Assembly: GCF_036370855.1 (NCBI RefSeq)
Contig: NC_088099.1
Span: 147,951,517-148,015,516, forward strand
Source: Dromaius novaehollandiae
Lineage: Eukaryota; Chordata; Aves; Casuariiformes; Dromaiidae
Length of the DNA: 64,000 nucleotides
Direction of reading: 5' to 3'
In this document: positions 53,252 through 64,000 of the stretch, piece by piece
Layout of the letters: each line of letters begins with the position of its first letter
Numbering within the stretch: the stretch's first letter is position 1
The notes under the pieces: generated by a model
Seen by the model: only the letters and a program-made list of their open reading frames with translations
Told to the model about the DNA's origin: nothing
Database searches by the model: none
Program-made: the position numbers and the translations under genes

Positions 53252-55202
53252 CTAAATGTGTGAAAACAAGAAATTCAAAAAAAAACTGTTTAAAATGCCA
53301 ACAGAGAATAAAATACACAAAAGAGCATATTCAAAGCAAGCAAAGAGCATGAAGTACTGCTATTCAAGCTATACTGACAGTAGCCACTAGAGAGAGCCGT
53401 GCTGTAATATAAACATCAGAAAACCCACACTAAACAGAGAAGGGTCATTTCCTCCGCCTTTCTCAAAGTACTCTATAGCCCTACTTATAATAAACGGAAT
53501 TAAGTCTGAATTTGATTAATAGCTTTGGCTTCTTTATTCTATTTTTTTCAAAATATTTTACTAGTATGCCTTTTCCTACAAGTTTTCCCAGTTGGTCTCC
53601 ATATTCTTACATACCAGGCCACAAAGATAGGAATAGGACCTAAGAGACTTTGAAATTTCCATCAGTCTGTCAGAAAAGTGCCATAACCAACGTGCTACAT
53701 TCTGCAGCAAGTTGTTTTCTCTTCCTTCTCAGAAAATGTTCAACTTCATAGAGACTAAAAGTTCGATAAGCTAGAAAGTGAATGAAAAAAGGTAAAAACA
53801 ACTCTAGAACCAGAGTAGGGCTCTTTCCTGGAAGATGAGGAATCCTGTTTACAGTCTCTGCTTCAAAAAATACTTAAATAATCCGTATAAAGTGGAACAA
53901 TTCTAAGAGGAGAGATTAAACCAGAATCACATCAGAATACCCTGTTTTATGGAAAGAACCAAAAGCCTGACTCACTCTAAAGATCCATCTTACCAGTATC
54001 TTATCTCCAGCAGTAGCAGTAATATTTAGGGAAGGAGTGTAACAAATAGGATGTTTCATGTATTCCTCCCTCGGGTATCTCAGTTTCCAACCAGTCATTC
54101 AGCCAAAGTCTATGTGTTTCATGCAATCTACGCATTTCATAGCCAAAGATAGACTTACTACCCACAAATTTGTCTAACACCCTTTGACGTCACTTGCAAT
54201 TCTGAGGTCTCTAAGATCTTTTGGAATTTCATTTCAAAAAATTTTTTGTTTGTTTTTTAATTAACGCTTTTCCTACTAATTTTATTGAATGCTCTATATT
54301 TTTAGTGAGAAATAACAAAGAGTAACTCCCACTCACCATCTTTTTTTTTAAGTTTTCATTTTGACTATCTTCCCACCTATATGTGTAGTTTCGATTTAAC
54401 ACCTTTTTTCTTTCTTTCTTTTTTTTTTTTTTTAATTTAGTACTTCCTTAGCTGCTTAATCACTTCAGTAGACTGAGAAAATGGTTAAGATAAGGAAGGG
54501 GCTGGGCTGAGACTACAGTTCAAATCAAGTCTTCTGAGTTATTCAGAGAGATGATATGAACCAACTCTTGCATACCCAGTTAATCTATACTCACTAAACA
54601 TCTTCTACATAATGCCAAGCCCAATAGCAAAGCAGGAGATATAGCTTTTGAACACAGCTTTTCATCTGCTATATAGAACTGGTCATTATGTGGTTACTGC
54701 TTTTGGCCTTGTGGGAGCATATTGGAGCTCCTGCTATGCATGAGGAACCCAGTCTGCATACCCACAGCATAAAACATGGGGATCATTAAGACCTCTAGAC
54801 TAGTGGAAAGCAGGACATACACATAAAATCATAGAAATAAAAGCTGAACTTCTAAGGGGTAAATCCACACAGAGCTCCACTACAACTGGCATAACTGAAC
54901 CAGGTTTGAATATGACCTAATCAAATTTGAAGTAATAAAAAAGGAATATTTTCAGAAACTCATCTCCAGTAAATACGGATATTTATATCTGTACTGAATG
55001 TCCTTCAAAAATCTTTAGAAATATTTTAACTTAATTTTATATATAAACACAAGGCAATTCCCTACCAAGTTTGTGCTCATCTTTTTCATGAATGATCATG
55101 TCAATCCACTGATGTGACTGAGATGACTAGTAGCTAACCCCAATAACTCATATGTGCAATTATGTATTTTTATATACAGAATGTATCTGATGTCATAAAT
55201 AC
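53252..55202 (-). other. SLC26A7: SLC26A7 intron
   Basis: This is a 1.95-kb AT-rich intron with GT donor and AG acceptor, lying between two STAS exons. It contains a long T-rich tract near 54403-54433. A stretch at about 54826-54860 starts like a degraded repeat end but is too short to classify. No other exon is visible. Confidence 0.85.
54403..54433. repeat. T-rich simple repeat
   Basis: CTTT units pass into a run of about 15 T in an SLC26A7 intron. Confidence 0.9.
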
Positions 55203-55306
55203 CTGAAGCAGCACTGAGACTCCAGTATAGTCAAAGAAATTCAGTCCACTGCAGTCTAGTATCAAAGCATGTCGCTCCCCATGGCATGGCTGCAGCAAGG
55301 ACTCAC
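55203..55306 (-). CDS. SLC26A7: SLC26A7 coding exon: STAS core strand and helix
   Basis: This is a 104-base exon entering in phase 1 and leaving in phase 0, with acceptor ATACATAG|GTGAGT and donor CTTCAG|GTATTT. After the split glycine codon it reads ESLLQPCHGERHA, then LILDCSGLNFFDYTGVSV, then LLQ. The LILDCSG..FFDY.GVS core is the STAS hallmark and matches human SLC26A7 (LILDCSGFTFFDYSGVSM). The upstream residues belong to the variable loop and are less conserved. The acceptor is followed directly by GTGAGT, a donor-like string, which could mislead an automatic gene model. Confidence 0.95.
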
Positions 55307-58271
55307 CTATGTATTTGATATATGAAATGAGTTTCAATTAAAAGGAAGAATGCTCAAGAAACATACACCTGAAATTAATAATATATCACCAAAATAAACC
55401 AAAATTATTACAATACAAAATTTTCTATTGTGTATCAGTCAAGAAATGGCTCATTTTAGAAATATGAATGAAGAATACTTAGAGAAATGGGAAGAAGTGA
55501 TGGTGGGGAGAACATACTCTTAGTGAGATGTATCAGACAGGAATATTCTCTCAAGTAAAAAAGAAATACTTCTCTGTACTTGAATTTCTAAATCAGTCTG
55601 AATAACCTCTTGGCTATTTTCAGAAACTTTCCATGGGATACACGGAGGATATATCCCTCTTTCAGGTTCTGATATATCATTAATTTCTGTAAAGTCTAAA
55701 TGCCTTCCTCTGGTGTAACATAACTAATATCCTCCTATAAGGAAGAAAAAGATATAAAATGGTGTGCTTTATCTTGCAAGTATTTTACTGTGGATTTTAC
55801 TTTTTGGTTTAGTTAATGTTTTTGCAATATATATGCTATCAGGTATTGATCCTAGAGAAAAAAAGATGTTGTTAAGATTTGTGATGGTCTTAAATTCAGT
55901 CTCCAAACTCACACTAGCTTGTGCTTAAACAAAGCACATACTGCACTAAATGTGTCCCAAAGTAGGACATAAATAAATGATTCCTTTCATAAAGGGAAAA
56001 CTTGGAAAGAATGCACACTCATTTACATTGCTCTGTGGATAAATATTAGCTTTAATGTTAGTTATCATAAAATACAAAACACTCAAAAAAAGATGAAGGA
56101 AAAGAAGTTTGAATGTAAAGATGGGTAAAGCTAAATGCTTTTGAAAGAACAGAGGAAAAAAGATTTTAAAATCTTGAGGCGACTTAAAATTTCCCCACAG
56201 TGTAGATTTATAATGGCACTAATTCCTTCTTGAAAGTAGTTTGAGAGCCAGAGCCTTTTGGACTTGCACCTTCAAAGACTAATTGTCTTTGTACTGTCCA
56301 ATGTACATTAATAAATACATTTCAAACAAAAAGAAAGAATTTCAAAGGAAATCTCCTGCCTGACATTAATGCTATAGAACCCCAAAAGAATTTATGAGAT
56401 CTGCTAGGCTGCTGACTGCAATCTTTTCCACATACCTCATGTGTCTCTGAAACAAAAGAACTTAGTCTTTCTCTGTATTACTTAATCACCCCCTAACACA
56501 TACACTTTTATATTTACAGGTTCCAACAAGTTTTACCTTCAAAAATGTCCTGTGGTATGTTTTTCTTGTGATCATTATGTTGCCTAAATAAAATCTAATT
56601 TTTGAGAGTTCAAGAGTTTAAATAAAAATAAATTGTATGCACCTTGCTCTTAAACCTCTGTGCAACAGAAGCAAAATACAAATATAAAAATAAAAAGGAG
56701 TGAAAGCCAATAATCATTGCCTCAGCTTAGAAATGTCACCTTCAAGGACACAAACTGAGATTACCTTACACCTGAAATGTATTTAGATGATAAATTACAC
56801 CAGCACACTATGAAACATTATTATTATTATTATTATTATTATTATACAGTGAAATCTATTCCTTAACAAACATTTTGAAGGTAAAAACACACAAACACAC
56901 ACCCCATACAAGCACAAGTTGCTGTGTCTTCCAAGGGCAACTACTGTAAGGATTAAGGATTATGTCTATCTGCTCCCCTCCTTTCTAAAACCTTAAGTCC
57001 CATAGTTTGTTTTTCTTTTCTAAGGATTTTTGTTTTTTTCTCTCCAATTTTATTTTGAAACTTCACGGACTGGTTAGCAGAATGAATAACTGAGCATTTA
57101 GGTCCTCAAGACAGGACTCAAGCAATCAGAAAAGAGGTCTTGCGCTGTCTGTCACTTCTGTAGCATGAGAAACCAGTTCATCTCGATTAGACTGAAATGC
57201 ATGCTGGTAAGACCTTCCAAAAATCTCCCCACAAATACCATACTGTACACTCTTTCAGTATTTTATAGTACAGTGTTGTATAGTCTTTGATAGCCATTAT
57301 CATTTTGTTGCTATGTGTTACAGCAAAGCACTCTGCCGCCCCCAAATAAAGTAGGCACTGTAATGTCATAAAAATGCCATAAGTCTAGTTAATGAGTGTA
57401 AACATTCAGACCATAGCGCCAAATCAGATTCTCGACTGCAGCCTTAATGCTTGTAAGTGTTTTAAACACACAGAATATTTGAATTCCATCCACGATGAGG
57501 TCATCTGTTTAAAGTATCTTTTGCAAAAGGTTGCTGCGGCTATCCCAGGGGAATGCATGTGCTCTGTTCTGATTTATGTGTTATAAAATGTGGTAAGAGA
57601 TGGAATTATCCAGCTTAATCCTTAATTAAAAGCAAACCTCTAGGTTTTTTTCTCTACTCTATATGGCACTGGCATACTGTACTGTATGGGTGACCATGGT
57701 GCCACTGATAATTCAGTTGACATTTTGTGAGTTTCTCCTCATAAATGGCTTTAAAGACCATAAAGATTTAACATGAGTCTAATCCTTTCCTATTCTTAGT
57801 TTTTCATACTAATATCCAAGTCCTACTGTGAGCTCAAAACAAGAGCAGAGCTTAGCAAAGCAGTATATTAGGCCTCTGGCTGGAGACTAGTCTAGACAGT
57901 AGCACTGGAAATGATTCCCTCCACAATGTACATATTTCAATAAACATACAAGATTCATGCGAAATAAGCAGGGACTCCTGGAGAAAAGGTATCTTCATTG
58001 ATTCCCACTTTTGAAAACTTAGAAAGGAAGTCAAGAACAGAACAAAAATAAAGATGAACTATCTCCCACTCTTGGAAGGAGACCTTTTAGGCCAAGACTA
58101 AGGCAGTTTGACACTGTTTAGTGCTCATACTTCACTTAATGTGTGGATTAACTGAAAATATTAGTTTCCAGACAATTTCAGTTCACCTAGAAATAAATGG
58201 AAAAACGTGGAACCATTTTGCACACTTACATCCATCTTGTTTTTAATATGCTTTATAAATAATAAACTCAC
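55307..58271 (-). other. SLC26A7: SLC26A7 intron
   Basis: This 2.97-kb intron separates the 49-base micro-exon from the STAS core exon. It starts GTGAGT and ends ACATAG on the minus strand. It carries an ATT microsatellite (listed separately) and otherwise unremarkable AT-rich sequence. The short ORFs at 57187-57586 and 57852-58034 have no splice context or family resemblance. Confidence 0.85.
56817..56845. repeat. (ATT)n microsatellite
   Basis: About ten perfect ATT units lie in an SLC26A7 intron. Such tracts often grow from the tails of old LINE copies, but no LINE body is recognisable beside it. Confidence 0.97.
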
Positions 58272-58320
58272 CACGACAACTTCCATTGGAAAATGAACAG
58301 AGCAATGTGTTCTGCTCACA
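58272..58320 (-). CDS. SLC26A7: SLC26A7 coding micro-exon: STAS variable loop
   Basis: This 49-base exon starts in phase 0 and ends in phase 1, with acceptor TTTTGTTTCAG|TGTGAG and an ideal donor CGTG|GTGAGT. It encodes CEQNTLLCSFSNGSCR plus the first base of a glycine codon. Human SLC26A7 reads CEQNTLLNSLSNGNCN at the same place, so it is a confident match despite its size. It belongs to the loop inserted between the first helix and the next strand of the STAS domain. With 49 bases it changes frame if skipped alone, so skipping would break the rest of the protein. Confidence 0.93.
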
Positions 58321-60148
58321 CTGAAACAAAAGCAACAAACAGTTAACATACCAAGGAAAACGAATCCAATGTGTAATAACCAGAGAAAATCGATGCAATA
58401 CACAAGACTTCTGTTTCTCAGTGTCAGAGTTAACTCCTTCTCTACAAACTCAGCATTCTGTGCAACAGCCTTTTGGGTATATTCTGTTTGCTGAGTAAGT
58501 CTTCCAGCGTTCTTACAAAGTTACATCAAATTGATACCTCTTTTGTTTTTTTAGATGACTTAACTTCTATGACGTTTGGATCCACTAGAAAGCACATTAT
58601 GAACATAATGTTTTTGCAGCAGGGGGGCATTAAGTACAAGTGGTTAAGGCATGGGAAAGATGTTCTTGAAAAGATAAATTCAAGTAAGTAATTTCATAAG
58701 ATTAACATTTGATTTATTTTCTTTTTGCTGCAATCTCATCTAACACACTAAAATTTTATTGAGGATGCTTTTGACATGGAAATTTATTAAAGAATTACTT
58801 TTATCTGGAGAAAAAAATTAATAACAATTTTAGTATGAAATTAACTAAGCTTTCCGTAACAATATCAGTTAAGAATCAGAGGTACAGCATAGAAACAAAA
58901 ATCCAAAGTGCATTTTTTTTCATTCTCTCCCACTGTTCTACAAAAAGGTCATTATTCCACAAAACAAGAGTGTATGCATTGTATTTAAGCCAGCTTTACT
59001 GTCAAGTACCTTCCAGAAGAGACAAAGGATACCATTTCTCTCCTCAGTAACTTATAATTTAACTTATTACATTAACTTATTGATTTATTAGACTTATCAA
59101 ATTAACTCATAAATTAATTCCAAACAAATACTAAATGATTTCTTTCTGTTTGAGGGTATGTTATCATACTAATCCAAATATCAGTTACCCTCAACAGAAC
59201 AAAGGAAAATAAGCATCACAATTCCTGAGCTGAATTCCCAGACGATGGGGAGGAGACAGCCACCCAGGCCTGGGTAGCACAGCTCTTTGGCAGGAGACAG
59301 AAGAGGTGGTGGGCAGATATTGATGCATGCTGTCTTAACAACCTGCCTAGGAAATGGCTGTGGTTTTATCAACTCAGTCTACCAAATTGGATGAAATTGC
59401 TTCCAGTAAGCCTTGAATAGGATTGGAATGTCTTTACTATAATGAAAGAAAACTAATAAGAGTTTTTCCCTTTTAGGGACAGTTATGGGAAGTTGCTGTA
59501 GTTATGTGCAGATAAACTTGAAAAGCACTATACTTACAGTGACATCCCCCAAAACCAAACTATATACAATTTTATACTGTTTATTTGTCAGAACAAATCA
59601 ATACAATCAGCATAGAAAATGAAAAAAGCAATATTGCTTTAGAAGAAAATGTTAGTCAGTTTTACACATTTATAACTTTTTACTGTTAGAATCAGAAGTG
59701 ATCTCCAGAATGATCTCCAGCACAACCCCCACATTTTATTCTACTGGCGTTGTAACTATGCACTGTCCCAGCACAACCCCCACATTTTATGCAACTAGGC
59801 TTGTTACTACTCACTGTCTTTTTAAAATCACCTGATATTATTAGCTGAGGTTATGTAAGGTCTGCCAGAAATTTTAAAGAGCTTTGGATCAGCACTTTAA
59901 TATCTTTTACAGAATCACATATAGACGGATATTAGAGAGACACTTTTCAAGTACTAATAGAAGAAATAAAATATATCAAATCTGATTAAGATTAGGATGA
60001 AGTTTATTATATCGTAATTTAATCATTTGTGGTATTACCTCTTTTTATCTGTTTCAATATCCGATTACATTCTCTAAGAAAAGCAAGGAAAGCAATCATG
60101 ATCTTCAGCACTGTCATCATGATTACTGATGCATGTAGCACATCCTAC
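58321..60148 (-). other. SLC26A7: SLC26A7 intron
   Basis: This is a 1.83-kb intron with donor GTAGGA and acceptor TTTTGTTTCAG. It holds a 51-base tandem duplication (listed separately). I see no other exon in it. Confidence 0.85.
59717..59817. repeat. 51-base tandem duplication in an SLC26A7 intron
   Basis: Copy 1 (59717-59767) and copy 2 (59768-59817) both start CCAGCACAACCCCCACATTTTAT and both end CACTGTC. They differ at several positions and by a small indel in the middle, so the duplication is older than the 25-base one at 12753. A smaller ATGATCTCCAG/AATCTCCAG-like repeat lies just upstream. Confidence 0.9.
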
Positions 60149-60286
60149 CTTGTTTACATCTTCATATGCCTGGGTGCTTGTGCTATCCTTCTGGATTATT
60201 TTTATCAAGTCAGCATGAAATTTCCTGGCATTCAGAAAGACTAGTGGGTTGTTGACTGAAATTATCTTTACTTGTTTTAACAATTC
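60149..60286 (-). CDS. SLC26A7: SLC26A7 coding exon: start of STAS domain
   Basis: This exon has 138 bases (46 codons), phase 0 at both ends, acceptor CCCACAG|GAATTG and donor AACAAG|GTAGGA. It starts [20 protein letters not shown] and continues with a [12 protein letters not shown] helix. Human SLC26A7 has the near-identical [20 protein letters not shown] here, which is what identifies the gene. The segment forms the first strand and helix of the STAS domain, the cytosolic domain at the C-terminus of SLC26 anion transporters. SLC26A7 is known as a chloride/bicarbonate exchanger or chloride channel of kidney, stomach and thyroid membranes. The tail of the exon ([13 protein letters not shown]) enters the variable loop of the domain, which differs among SLC26 members. 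The short plus-strand ORF over this exon is a shadow. Confidence 0.95.
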
Positions 60287-60962
60287 CTGTGGGATGAAAT
60301 AAACAAAAGGCTGAGAAGATTATCTTGGTTTTGGAGACTGAAAACCAACATAATTTCCTAAAAAATCTGAAAAATTCCTCTAAATCAATATAAGAACTTT
60401 GGACTGTGAGGTTAATTTAACAGAAAGCTGTCTTAACCAGTCTTCACACAAGACTTAAGTCAAGGAGGAAATACAACTAAGCTATAGGGAAAATTATCCT
60501 TAATTCAACTTAGCACAAAACCAAAATCATATTCATCACAATTTATCATATTATGAATTATTATCTGGCAAGTAATAGTAGCATTATTTCAGTTGGTACG
60601 GTCCCCAGGCACAGGGAAGACCAGCTTTACAGAGAGAGGGAATGTCTTTTGTCAGACAAACTTTTGTATTGGAAAAAGTAGACAAGTTTTTGGGACAGAC
60701 ACTACAGGTGGTTTGGGGAACACTCATAATGTTCATCTCAGTCACCTGAAGATGACTTTAATACAACAAGGTCATTTCCCCAGGGAAATGGAAAAAGCAA
60801 CCAGAACAAAGAGACTTTGGTAGTGAAGGATATTCCCACTAATCCTGCCCACCCTGGTCTCACACTGCCCTGTTCTGGAATCGAAGCAGAAAATCATTTC
60901 ACAATTACAGCCTGCAGCAGAAGCTCCTGCCTAGAGAGAAATTCTCCTGGATCCTCTCTTAC
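60287..60962 (-). other. SLC26A7: SLC26A7 intron
   Basis: This 676-base intron lies between the linker exon and the first STAS exon, with donor GTAAGA and acceptor CCCACAG. A 76-codon plus-strand ORF (60593-60823) crosses it without any recognisable domain and is taken as chance. Confidence 0.6.
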
Positions 60963-61031
60963 CTCATCAAAACCTTCAGCAAAAGTAAAATCCTGAAGCT
61001 CCAACTTGTACAAAATGGATATAGACCAAAC
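60963..61031 (-). CDS. SLC26A7: SLC26A7 coding exon: linker between last membrane segment and STAS domain (probable)
   Basis: This is the most upstream SLC26A7 exon I can place. It is 69 bases (23 codons), bounded by a good acceptor (a pyrimidine-rich stretch ending CATTCAG) and a strong donor (GAG|GTAAGA). Both ends are in phase 0, which fits the next exon. It reads VWSISILYKLELQDF, then ends in FDE. The human protein, as I recall it, has AMTVSIKNMKEMEF and then TEMDS at this point, so length and the SI...E...F spacing agree but identity is low. The segment should form the cytosolic linker leading into the STAS domain. The splice sites and phase are seen; the assignment is inferred from position. 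A better conserved version may exist beyond the window. Confidence 0.6.
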
Positions 61032-64000
61032 CTGAATGATAAGTGTAAGGCTTTGCTGACGTATTTCTATAACCAGCACAAGGAATAATCCACAGAAGAA
61101 CTATCGACAACCTTGGAGCCTACATTTGCACTCCCTGAAATATATTTCATTCAATTCACCAAATATCCTCACAAAACTATGTAGTTCACTGCACAGACTT
61201 AACACACCAGAATGAATTCTGAAGGACAACTGATAAAGGTCAGAAATAGCCAATTACCAATAGGCAACATTTCCCACAAAACAAGCACTTCTTCTCTCAT
61301 GCTCAAGGCAGATCTACAAAACACCTTCAAAAACCAGCAAGAAAATTAATATGTACAGCTATGTTGTATATTAGAAATCACAAGCTCAGTTGAAATACTG
61401 GTTTTGTAAACTTTAGAATTATTCTAATTCTATCAACCTCTCCCCATAGGTTATAGATCAATTGTCCCTCTTTTCATTAGGAAAGAATCACATTCTCACT
61501 TTTCCCCAGCAAACTTTCCCTGTATGTCACAGTATCAGCTACTTATTCTCTATTATTGTCTGAGACAGACCCAATTCAACATGGGGTACCTGCTCTCAGC
61601 TGCTTTGATGTCTGTCGCTTCTATTTTGCCAAAAAATTTATTGGCCGCTAAGGTCTTCTATTTTTTTACAGTTATGCTGTATGCAGTAATGCTGTATTAT
61701 ATCTAATAATACATACTGCATGTATTATAATGTTCTTTATCTATATTATGATAAATAACTGTATTAAGCTTTTACGCGTCTAATGCTGTAAAACAGGAAT
61801 AAGCAAGATAAGGTGGCCTCTAAAAGTTTCTAGTGTTTTCAGTAGCATTTTCTGCCTGACAGGCTTGCAACTAGACATTCTTTAAGAGGCATAATAACAC
61901 AACTAATAAATTCCTGTTGCCAACAGCTCGATAGCATTAATTTGCTTCAGGCATATCCTTTATGGATTCTGGGGATGTCTCAATTACATATGGAAATTTG
62001 GAAAATTCTACTTTCAGGTGAGAGAAAAAAGGATCCCTGAATGCACAAGATGAGCATTGCACAGTGGCGATTCTCACTGCTTATTTCCATATGCAAAACA
62101 CGGTATCAAAGAGCATCAGTTTCAATGGTCTCATGTTAAAATTGCCCACCTTTGAAAAATGAAAGCAGAATAAGAGACATCATTCAACTAATTTTAATGG
62201 AGAAACACTCTCATACAGCTAACAACGTCTCAGTATGTCAGCAGTGTATCATGAGAGCCTAGTCCTTAGAAATACTCTGAAAGGATTTCAATCCACAGAA
62301 GCGTTTCATATAATAAGGTATCTTATCAGCAAGCATAAAAAAAGGGTCTGGATAAAGAAAACGTGCATCTGCTACTGAAAAAAAATTTGATTTATGCAAG
62401 TATAAGAACTACTTGTGACAAACTAGTAACAGAAAAGAAAAAGGAAGAATTCACAAGAGAATAGAGGCCCAAAAGCCTCTATTCATCTGAACAAAATCCA
62501 GAGAAGCATAAAGCTACTTAACAAACTCTTACTCAAACACAAGAAGTAAGTGGAGCTGACACAGAGACAATTTCTGAAGTAGTTCAAGAACAGTATGGGA
62601 CTGTACTGAAGATACACAGTTTTCCCAACAGACCTGCAAGCAAAACAGGAATGGAAATCTTCACCACAAACCACACAAACTACCTCCTTATTGTAGACTA
62701 CTATTCAGACTTCTGGGAACCAGACGACCTCTCGGACACCACCGCAGCAACCATCGTACAGACTAATGAAACATCTCAAACATCCAAAACTTTGGCAGTG
62801 AACCCCAGATTATGTACAGTGATTTTGCGCAATTTACCTATGAATGCGATTATGGTAAATATCCCATCAACAACATACTTTGGTCAGTAAAGTGGAAAAG
62901 TCTAACTCTCAATTAAAATGGCTAAGATTATATGAAAGAAAGCTCTAAAACAAGGAAAAACAGAGGGCAATGCATGCTTGAATGTAGAGGCACTCCCGCA
63001 GACTCCTTTAAAAGCAGTGATCAATACTGCTTTGGGGACATACCAGAAATGGCAAAGTGAAAGAAGAAAACTAAGAAACAGGAAGACAGACATGCAAAGG
63101 CCAAAGCCTATGATGAGCTGCAAGCTAATAGTCTTCCAGAAATGCAAAGTGTAAACCTTCAAAGGCTCAAATCATTAGGCCAGATCAAGCAGACGGAAGG
63201 CTTGGGTATAATCTTTTTTCTGGGATGGGCAAGGAAAACAGTGCCAGACTTGTAGTTATTCCTGACTCTAGTTCAGTTCTAGCACCTTTCTTAAAACATT
63301 TCCAAACTTTATCTAGACTGTTCTGAGGAAAATGAGCTCCTTTTGATGTATCCTTGCAAAGGAAGAAATACAATTATCTGAAGCGGCTGACTCGCTATGT
63401 CACTTAGGAGGATGCTGACCATTGCCCTATGCACACTACACAGCGTTGCCTACACTTCAGTGAGAATTCGGTTAAGTGACTGTCTGTGATGCAACGTGTT
63501 TCACATAAGTTTCTAAGTATTCTCTTGACTTTTTCCACATTAAAGTGTCTCTTTTCCTATTGATGAAATAATCCCCACAAATCCCACAGAACCCCAAATT
63601 ACTCCACAGACCTTAATGGCAGGGTAAATAATTAAACTTGCATATTTTCATGTTTAAATGTCCTGTTGTTTATGTCTGAGCTGTTATTTACCAGGGGAAC
63701 TTGGATCACCCTAGCATTGATATATTTACTGCTAAAATACCGCTGCAATCCAGTGACTCTAAATTAAATTAAAGGCATTTTTCTAAATCTTAAAAATATT
63801 TTCCTTCTTTGTTTTGTGTAATAAGCGCTTGAGCAATTGACTTTCCTAACAAAATGTTATTCCCCCCACTCACTGCCTGCAGACACTAGTTTGTTATTAC
63901 TTGGTGACTGGCACTAATCTTAATGATTAATGAAGAAAAGCAGAAGAGAATTTAGCTTTAAAAAAGAGAGGCATATGGATTTGTACAAATATTTTACAAG
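61032..64000 (-). other. SLC26A7: SLC26A7 intron, runs off the right edge
   Basis: The sequence upstream of the linker exon shows no further SLC26A7 exon. The preceding human segment, the last membrane span ending GRFPR, has no counterpart here, so this intron is longer than 2.9 kb in the window alone. It contains the Ty3/Gypsy relic at about 62580-63165 in the opposite orientation. The rest is AT-rich with nothing recognised. Confidence 0.55.
62580..63165 (+). mobile_element. Ty3/Gypsy retrotransposon relic: integrase and pol C-terminus, broken
   Basis: Plus-strand reading gives pieces of a Ty3/Gypsy-type integrase in the right order. Just before and within the open stretch from 62651 is MEIFTTNHTNYLLIVDYYSDFW followed by LSDTTAATIV; this is the start of the integrase core (the family typically has G-D-LFTF..YLL.VDYYS). 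Near 62812 is MYSD in another frame, the position of the conserved SDNGPQF aspartate motif, with part of it lost. Near 62915 is KMAKII then a stop. From 62971 the third piece reads LECRGTPADSFKSS (family: LLEWRNTP...SSP). After an in-frame stop at about 63057 comes AKAYDELQANSLPEMQ (family: K.YYD..A..LP.L). At least three frame changes and two stops make it non-functional. No gag, protease, reverse transcriptase or LTR was recognised. It lies in an SLC26A7 intron, antisense to that gene. Confidence 0.8.

Noticed and set aside
54826..54860. CR1 3' end (AAAATCATAGAA)
   Set aside because: The phrase is short, and no CR1 body is found on either side.
62200..62260. Integrase zinc-binding motif (CQQC preceded by KHSH)
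   Set aside because: The spacing to the integrase core is several hundred bases too long and the flanks show no Gypsy similarity.
62651..62890. A 79-codon host gene
   Set aside because: The first half is a Ty3/Gypsy integrase fragment and the second half is frame-shifted relic, so it is not an independent gene.

Overview
The window looks like vertebrate nuclear DNA from a sauropsid, most likely a bird. It is AT-rich and gene-poor, has no long uninterrupted gene, and carries a chicken-repeat-1 (CR1) LINE fragment of the kind that dominates bird repeats. Only fragments of very old repeats (MIR, L2) are seen otherwise. A broken Ty3/Gypsy integrase relic at the right end is unusual for a bird, so a crocodilian or turtle cannot be excluded from sequence alone.

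One protein-coding gene is supported: the 3' part of SLC26A7, an anion transporter of the SLC26 family, on the minus strand. Seven coding exons are placed between 61031 and 50839, none of which would be found by looking for long ORFs. They encode the linker after the last membrane segment, the whole cytosolic STAS domain and the C-terminal tail (184 codons plus stop). Reading phases agree across all seven (69, 138, 49, 104, 55, 104 and 36 bases). The membrane part and the promoter lie beyond 64000. One intron is only 89 bases long and uses a GC-AG splice pair.

From 1 to about 49.5 kb I find no exon. This stretch lies downstream of SLC26A7, on the side where RUNX1T1 is the neighbour in human. 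It holds microsatellites, a 25-base tandem duplication, the CR1 fragment, several faint MIR/L2 remnants and a few GC-rich patches. Most short ORFs here look like chance. The SLC26A7 introns hold a MIR remnant, an ATT microsatellite, a 51-base tandem duplication and, in the intron that runs off the right edge, the Gypsy relic in the opposite orientation.

No CRISPR array, operon, phage or bacterial feature is present, and I found no complete undescribed system. The points most worth checking are the GC-AG mini-intron, the Gypsy relic, the poorly conserved linker exon and a possible read-through C-terminus.
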